Source of the DNA: Nocardia wallacei
GTDB taxonomy: Bacteria > Actinomycetota > Actinomycetes > Mycobacteriales > Mycobacteriaceae
NCBI RefSeq assembly: GCF_029869545.1
Contig: NZ_JARWQD010000211.1
Location: forward strand, 1-33,157
Direction of reading: 5' to 3'
Length of the DNA: 33,157 nt
A model generated the notes under the pieces. The model searched no databases and was not told where the DNA came from. It worked only from the letters and a program-made list of their open reading frames with translations. A program made the position numbers and the translations under genes. This document shows, one piece after another, positions 29,157-33,157 of this stretch (position 1 is its first letter; every line of letters begins with the position of its first letter).

Positions 29157-31459
29157 GGGCGCTCGCTCACCTCCCGCGCCGTGTCGGTGGTGGCGGGTGG
29201 TCGCAGCACCGAAAGATCCGGCGGCGCACCGCGATACGCCTCGATCTCCACCAGCGTCAGCTGGCCCGTGCAGCCCTGGCTCAGCGTCGATGACGGCCGG
29301 TCGGCGGTCAGCACGTTCGGGTTGCCGTGGCGGCAGCAGCTCGGGTCGGCCGGATCGGGGTCGTACCAGGCGCCGGTGGAGAGCTGGGCGACGCCCGGGC
29401 GCACCGCCTCGTCCACGACCAGACCGGCCAGGCAGGAGCCGCGGTCGTTGAACAGGCGCACGATATCGCCGTCGCGCACGCCGCGGGCCGCCGCCTCCTC
29501 GGGATGCAGCCGCACCGGCTCGCGCCCGGCGACCTTCGTCGATCGGCTGTGCGAACCCACGTCGAGCTGGCTGTGCAGCTTGCTGCGCGGCTGGTTGGCG
29601 ACCAGCTGGATCGGGTATCGCGCGGCCTCGGGGCTGCCCAGCCAATCCTCGGGCTCCAACCACACCGGATGGCCCGGGCAGTCGGCGTAGCCGTAGCCGT
29701 CGATGGTGTCGGAGAAGATCTCGATGCGGCCGGTCGGCGTGGTCAGCGGGTGCGCCTGCGGGTCGGCGCGGAAGTCGGCGAACGCCACCTGCGCCGGTTC
29801 GGCGACCGGCAGTTCGAGACCGTCGCCCGCCCAGAACTCGTCGAAGCCCGGCCACCGCCCGTCCTCCTGGTCGGCCAGCCACTGCTCGTACAGGTGCCGC
29901 AGCCACTGCTCGGTGGTGCGGCCCTCGGTGAATTCCTTACCGACGCCCAGCATTTCGGACAGCTCGCTGAAGATGGCGTAATCGTCGCGGGCCTCGCCGT
30001 GCGGGCGGGTGAGCGCGCGCATCGGGAAGAACATGCGGTCGTTGTCGCCGGAGCCGAAATCGTCGCGCTCGATGGTCATCGTGGCGGGCAGCACGATATC
30101 GGCGTGGCGGGTGGTGCCGGTCCAGAACGAATCGTGCACGACCACCGTGTCGGGACGGGTGAAGGCCTCGCGCAGCCGTGCCAGATCCTGGTGGTGGTGG
30201 AAGGGGTTGCCGCCCGCCCAGTAGACCAGCTTGATCTCGGGGTAGGTCAGCTCCTGCCCGTTGTATCGGTAGGACGCACCGGGATTCAGCAGCATGTCGG
30301 CGATGCGCGCGACGGGGATGAACGTGTCGACGCCGTTCTCCCCCTGCGGCAGGTGTGGCACCCGCAGTTGCCGCGTCGGCTCCCCCACGTTGGCCGCCGA
30401 GCCGTAGCCGTGGCCGAATCCCCCGCCGGGCAGGCCGATCTGGCCCAGCATGGCCGCGAGCACGACGCCCAGCCACAGCGGCTGCTCGCCGTGGCGCGCC
30501 CGCTGCAGCGACCAGCTCACGGTGATGAAGGTGCGGCTCCCGGCCATCTCGCGGGCCAGCGCGCGGATGCGGTCGGCGGGGACGCCGGTGATGGCCTCGG
30601 CCCAGGCGGGATCCTTCACCACACCGTCGGTCGCGCCGCGCAGATACCGTGCGAACCGGTCGAATCCGACGGTGCAGCGGTCCAGAAAGTCGTTGTCCGC
30701 CAGCCCTTCCGCGTCGAGCACCTGCGCCAGCGCCAGCATCAGCGCGGCGTCGGTGTTCGGGCGCGGGGCGATCCACTCGGCCCGCGCCTCGGCCGGGGTG
30801 TCGTCGCGCAGCGGCGCGACCGTGACGAATCGGCAGCCGCGCTCGCTGGCCCGCGCCACCCAGGAGCGGGCGTTGTGCCGCGAGACGCCGCCCGGGGAGA
30901 CGGCCGCGTTCTTCGGCGAGAGCCCGCCGAAGGCGACCACCAGCTCGGAGTGCTCGGCCAGCACCGATTTCGCCGTGCCGTGCCCCAGCAGCCAGTACAG
31001 GTCGCACAGGATGTAGGGCATGAGCACCGTGGAGGTGCCGAGGCTGTAGCTGTTGACATGGCGCACATAGCCGCCGAGGCAGTTCAGGAACCGGTGTACC
31101 TGACTCTGCGCGTGGTGGAAGCGGCCCGCGCTGGCCCAGCCGTAGGACCCGGCGTACACCGAGCCCGCCCCGTACTCGCGGTACACCCGGCGCAGCTCGC
31201 CCGACAGCAGCTCGAGGGCCTTCTCCCAGGACACCGGGACGAACGGCTCGGCGCCGCGGCCGGGCGCCCCCGGGCCGTGCTCGAGCCAGCCCTGACGCAC
31301 GTGCGGGCGGTCGATCCGCGTCGGATGATGTTGTGCGGAGGCGACATTCTCGATCAGCGGCATGGGTTCGGGATCGCCGCGCCACGGCCGCACCTCGGTC
31401 AGCCGCTCGCCGTCGGCGGTGGCCTCGAACGCTCCCCAGTGCGTCAGATGCGTTGTCAT
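29153..31459 (-). CDS. Molybdopterin-dependent oxidoreductase (BisC/TorA group)
   Basis: The 768-residue protein is a single-subunit enzyme of the DMSO/TMAO/biotin-sulfoxide reductase group. S-Y-G-W-A-S-A-G-R (105-113) and Y138-S139-L-G-T match the region where Ser is the molybdenum ligand (S139 candidate). There is no N-terminal [4Fe-4S] cysteine motif and no Tat signal, so it is cytoplasmic like BisC, reducing S- or N-oxides such as biotin or methionine sulfoxide. The C-terminal cofactor-binding domain (Q-P-R-S-K-L-H-S-Q-L-D, A-R-G-V-R-D-G-D-I-V-R) is complete. GGAG precedes ATG 31459. amn follows with a 4-bp overlap. Confidence 0.93.
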   Translation of the reverse strand: MTTHLTHWGAFEATADGERLTEVRPWRGDPEPMPLIENVASAQHHPTRIDRPHVRQGWLEHGPGAPGRGAEPFVPVSWEKALELLSGELRRVYREYGAGSVYAGSYGWASAGRFHHAQSQVHRFLNCLGGYVRHVNSYSLGTSTVLMPYILCDLYWLLGHGTAKSVLAEHSELVVAFGGLSPKNAAVSPGGVSRHNARSWVARASERGCRFVTVAPLRDDTPAEARAEWIAPRPNTDAALMLALAQVLDAEGLADNDFLDRCTVGFDRFARYLRGATDGVVKDPAWAEAITGVPADRIRALAREMAGSRTFITVSWSLQRARHGEQPLWLGVVLAAMLGQIGLPGGGFGHGYGSAANVGEPTRQLRVPHLPQGENGVDTFIPVARIADMLLNPGASYRYNGQELTYPEIKLVYWAGGNPFHHHQDLARLREAFTRPDTVVVHDSFWTGTTRHADIVLPATMTIERDDFGSGDNDRMFFPMRALTRPHGEARDDYAIFSELSEMLGVGKEFTEGRTTEQWLRHLYEQWLADQEDGRWPGFDEFWAGDGLELPVAEPAQVAFADFRADPQAHPLTTPTGRIEIFSDTIDGYGYADCPGHPVWLEPEDWLGSPEAARYPIQLVANQPRSKLHSQLDVGSHSRSTKVAGREPVRLHPEEAAARGVRDGDIVRLFNDRGSCLAGLVVDEAVRPGVAQLSTGAWYDPDPADPSCCRHGNPNVLTADRPSSTLSQGCTGQLTLVEIEAYRGAPPDLSVLRPPATTDTAREVSERP

Positions 31460-31630
31460 GATCTCCACCGTAACGCCCGGCACCGACACCCCGCCGCGCC
31501 CGCACAGGGAAGATGGACAGGCGACCAGTTCAATATCGGAACGGCAACATTCCCGAGCGGTCACTCGGTCGGCCCTAGGATCCGGCTAGCGTTGCCGAAA
31601 CCGATCCCGATCCCGATGTCGAGGAGTCCG

Positions 31631-32965
31631 ATGCGCCAGTTCACCCGCCGCCACGCTCTCGGCCTGTTCGCGGCCGGTACCGCCGCCGCGCTCGCCGGGC
31701 CCGCGCCGCTCGCCGGAGCCCGCCCGGCCCCGCCCGCGACCGTCCCGGCACTGGGTGAGGACTTCCTGTGGGGTGTGGCCAGCGCCGGGTTCCAGTGCGA
31801 AGGCCATGCGCCGGACAGCAATTGGACCCGGTACGTGGACTCGCATCCCGACTACGACCGCTACCAGAACGCGGTCGACTTCTACAACCGCTACCCCTCC
31901 GATATCGGCCTGGCCTCCGGCCTCGGCGTCGGCGTGTACCGGATCAGCGTCGAGTGGGCGCGCGTGCAGCCGCAGCCCGGCCGCTGGTCGGAGGAGGGAT
32001 TCGCCTTCTACGACAGCGTGCTCGACGCCATGGCCGCCCGGGGCATCCGCCCGATGCTCAGCCTCGACCACTGGGTCTATCCCGGCTGGGCCGCCGAGCG
32101 CGGCGGTTGGGGTAACCCGGCGATGGTCGACGACTGGCTGGTCAATGCCCGAAAGGTGGTGGACCGCTACGCATCCCGCGATCCGCTGTGGGTCACGTTC
32201 AACGAGCCGACCTTCTACGTGCTCAACGAGACGTCCAACGGCGGCTTGCCCGCGACCGCGATCCCGGCGATGCAGCAGCGACTGGCCCAGGCGCACAACA
32301 CGATCTACGACCACATTCACGCCGTCCAGCCGGGCGCGCTGGTCACCAGCAATGTCGCCTACATCCTCGGCGCCACCGAACCGCTGATCAACGGGCCGAT
32401 CGTGGAGCCGATCTCGGGCAAGCTCGACTACCTCGGCATCGACTACTACTACGGCTTCACCCCGCAGGCGATGCTGGCCGACCCGCCCACCAACATGAAG
32501 GAGCTGTGGAAGGTCCCGCTGCAGCCGGAGGGCATCTACTACGCGCTGGACCATTACGCGCGCCGCTTCCCGGGCATGCCGCTGTACATCGTCGAGAACG
32601 GCATGCCCACGCAGAACGGCGCGCCCCGCGCGGACGGCTACAGCCGCGCCGACGACCTGCGCGACACCGTCTACTGGATTCAGCGCGCGAAGGCCGACGG
32701 CATGAACATCATGGGCTACAACTACTGGAGCATCACCGACAACTACGAATGGGGCAGCTACACACCGCGTTTCGGCCTCTACACCGTCGACGTGCGCACC
32801 GATCCGGCCCTCACCCGCCGCCCCACCGATGCCGTCGCGGCCTACAGCGGCCTGACGCGGTCCGGCGGCGTTCCCGGTGACTATCGACCGACCCGCGCGC
32901 CCGCCGCCTGCTCCCTGGTCGACACCCCCGGCAGCTGCACCGATCCGGTCACCGTGCCGCAGTAG
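31631..32965 (+). CDS. Tat-exported glycoside hydrolase family 1 protein
   Basis: The 444-residue precursor has a twin-arginine signal (T5-R-R-H-A-L-G-L-F) with a hydrophobic segment to about A30. The GH1 barrel starts at F45-L-W-G-V-A-S-A-G-F-Q-C-E-G. Acid/base is E192 in T-F-N-E-P, the nucleophile is E322 in V-E-N-G, and the late motif S-I-T-D-N-Y-E-W-G-S-Y-T-P-R-F-G-L-Y is intact. It should be a retaining beta-glycosidase acting outside the membrane; the sugar is unknown. ATG 31631 has GAGGAG at 31621-31626; an ATG 15 nt upstream overlaps that region. It is divergent from the molybdoenzyme gene; TAGGAT (31576-31581) is a possible -10. Confidence 0.93.
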   Translation: MRQFTRRHALGLFAAGTAAALAGPAPLAGARPAPPATVPALGEDFLWGVASAGFQCEGHAPDSNWTRYVDSHPDYDRYQNAVDFYNRYPSDIGLASGLGVGVYRISVEWARVQPQPGRWSEEGFAFYDSVLDAMAARGIRPMLSLDHWVYPGWAAERGGWGNPAMVDDWLVNARKVVDRYASRDPLWVTFNEPTFYVLNETSNGGLPATAIPAMQQRLAQAHNTIYDHIHAVQPGALVTSNVAYILGATEPLINGPIVEPISGKLDYLGIDYYYGFTPQAMLADPPTNMKELWKVPLQPEGIYYALDHYARRFPGMPLYIVENGMPTQNGAPRADGYSRADDLRDTVYWIQRAKADGMNIMGYNYWSITDNYEWGSYTPRFGLYTVDVRTDPALTRRPTDAVAAYSGLTRSGGVPGDYRPTRAPAACSLVDTPGSCTDPVTVPQ

Positions 32966-32984
32966 CGAGGTTCCGGCGCGGCGA

Positions 32985-33019
32985 GGACTTTCGGCGCGAC
33001 GTCCATGGACCTTCGGCCC
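32985..33019. promoter_or_regulatory. Two direct repeats resembling DosR boxes
   Basis: GGACTTTCGGC (32985-32995) and GGACCTTCGGC (33007-33017) match at 10 of 11 positions and are 22 bp apart, two helical turns. They resemble the GGGACTTNNGGCC form of DosR/DevR boxes of mycobacteria. No complete gene follows before the sequence degrades, so the target would lie beyond the edge. Assignment is by pattern only. Confidence 0.4.
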
Positions 33020-33059
33020 CTGCCCGGCCGCCCCGTGCGCGGGATCCTGGACTGGCCGG

Positions 33060-33157
33060 GGCGCCCCGGCCACGCCCCCCCGGCGGGGGGGTAGAGCCGG
33101 GGCGGGGGCGCCTAAATGAAAGAGCCCCGGCGGGGCCGCCGCCCCCCCCCCCCCCCC
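33060..33157. other. G/C homopolymer-rich right edge, probable artefact
   Basis: Runs of C and G (for example C at 33075-33081, then G; final 16 C at 33142-33157) mirror the left edge. No coding sequence is called. It looks like degraded contig-end sequence. Confidence 0.65.

Noticed and set aside
29327..32965. A 1212-codon open frame on the plus strand
   Set aside because: Only its last 445 codons (from 31631) look like a protein (GH1). The rest is antisense to the molybdoenzyme gene, where GC-rich codon bias leaves the opposite frame open.
1..33157. A single large biosynthetic gene cluster
   Set aside because: A P450, methyltransferase, SDR and MDR genes are present, but there are no polyketide, peptide synthetase, terpene or RiPP core genes, and the genes are arranged in many separately regulated units.
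1..33157. CRISPR arrays, rRNA or tRNA genes
   Set aside because: No regularly spaced repeats with unique spacers and no tRNA-like or rRNA sequence were recognised; the only tandem repeat is the short three-copy one at 26675-26753.

Overview
The window is about 33 kb of very GC-rich DNA (roughly 70% G+C by eye). Most starts are ATG or GTG behind purine-rich ribosome binding sites, and several genes look leaderless. Gene content points to a mycolic-acid actinomycete, most likely Nocardia or a close relative: a 7Fe ferredoxin of mycobacterial FdxA type, a deazaflavin (F420)-dependent nitroreductase-family protein, a UvrA-like drug-resistance ATPase, several VOC/glyoxalase proteins and many TetR, MarR, LysR and AraC regulators. 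The genus is an inference. No rRNA, tRNA or CRISPR was seen. Both ends run into runs of C and G that look like contig-end artefacts.

Layout. 1-163: end of a lytic-transglycosylase-like gene that dissolves into poly-C. 164-1201: divergent marR and SnoaL-like genes with twin 15-bp palindromic operators. 1283-1747: GNAT acetyltransferase. 1888-3916: a TetR-controlled operon (SnoaL-like protein, zinc-free MDR oxidoreductase, TetR) with a clear operator at its promoter. 3927-5070: ArsR-type HTH fused to a low-molecular-weight phosphatase/arsenate-reductase domain, then a VOC protein. 5114-7044: divergent SDR and secreted phytase-like protein. 7047-8143: VOC-helical protein and fdxA operon behind perfect 18-bp inverted repeats. 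8245-9708: subtilisin-like protease without a signal peptide. 9760-10824: long coiled-coil protein with a zinc-type N-terminus. 11081-12390: DUF1330 gene and divergent LysR. 12492-13848: two actinobacterial hypothetical proteins. 13917-15287: a 55-residue ribbon-helix-helix regulator, a VOC protein and a SAM methyltransferase in one operon. 15476-15853: small exported or anchored protein. 15931-17939: TetR plus a GH39-like glycosidase. 17970-19857: LysR and a divergent EamA transporter. 19965-21188: tyrosine recombinase. 21258-23346: TetR and a divergent cytochrome P450. 23424-26629: operon of deazaflavin-dependent oxidoreductase, small membrane protein and UvrA-like ATPase. 26756-27618: AraC and VOC pair. 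27681-31459: molybdopterin oxidoreductase overlapping AMP nucleosidase. 31631-32965: Tat-exported GH1 glycosidase. 32985-33019: two direct repeats resembling DosR boxes that point to a gene beyond the edge.

The general picture is an accessory, detoxification and secondary-metabolism type region made of many small self-regulated modules (regulator, operator and one to three enzymes). Four VOC proteins lie in separate modules. Operators are visible for MarR, three TetR proteins, the ArsR-type fusion, a ribbon-helix-helix protein and a LysR. I did not find one large new system. The most unusual items are the 18-bp inverted-repeat pair at 8161-8231, the coiled-coil/zinc protein with its repeat-rich upstream region, the ribbon-helix-helix/VOC/methyltransferase operon, and the translational coupling of a molybdoenzyme to AMP nucleosidase.
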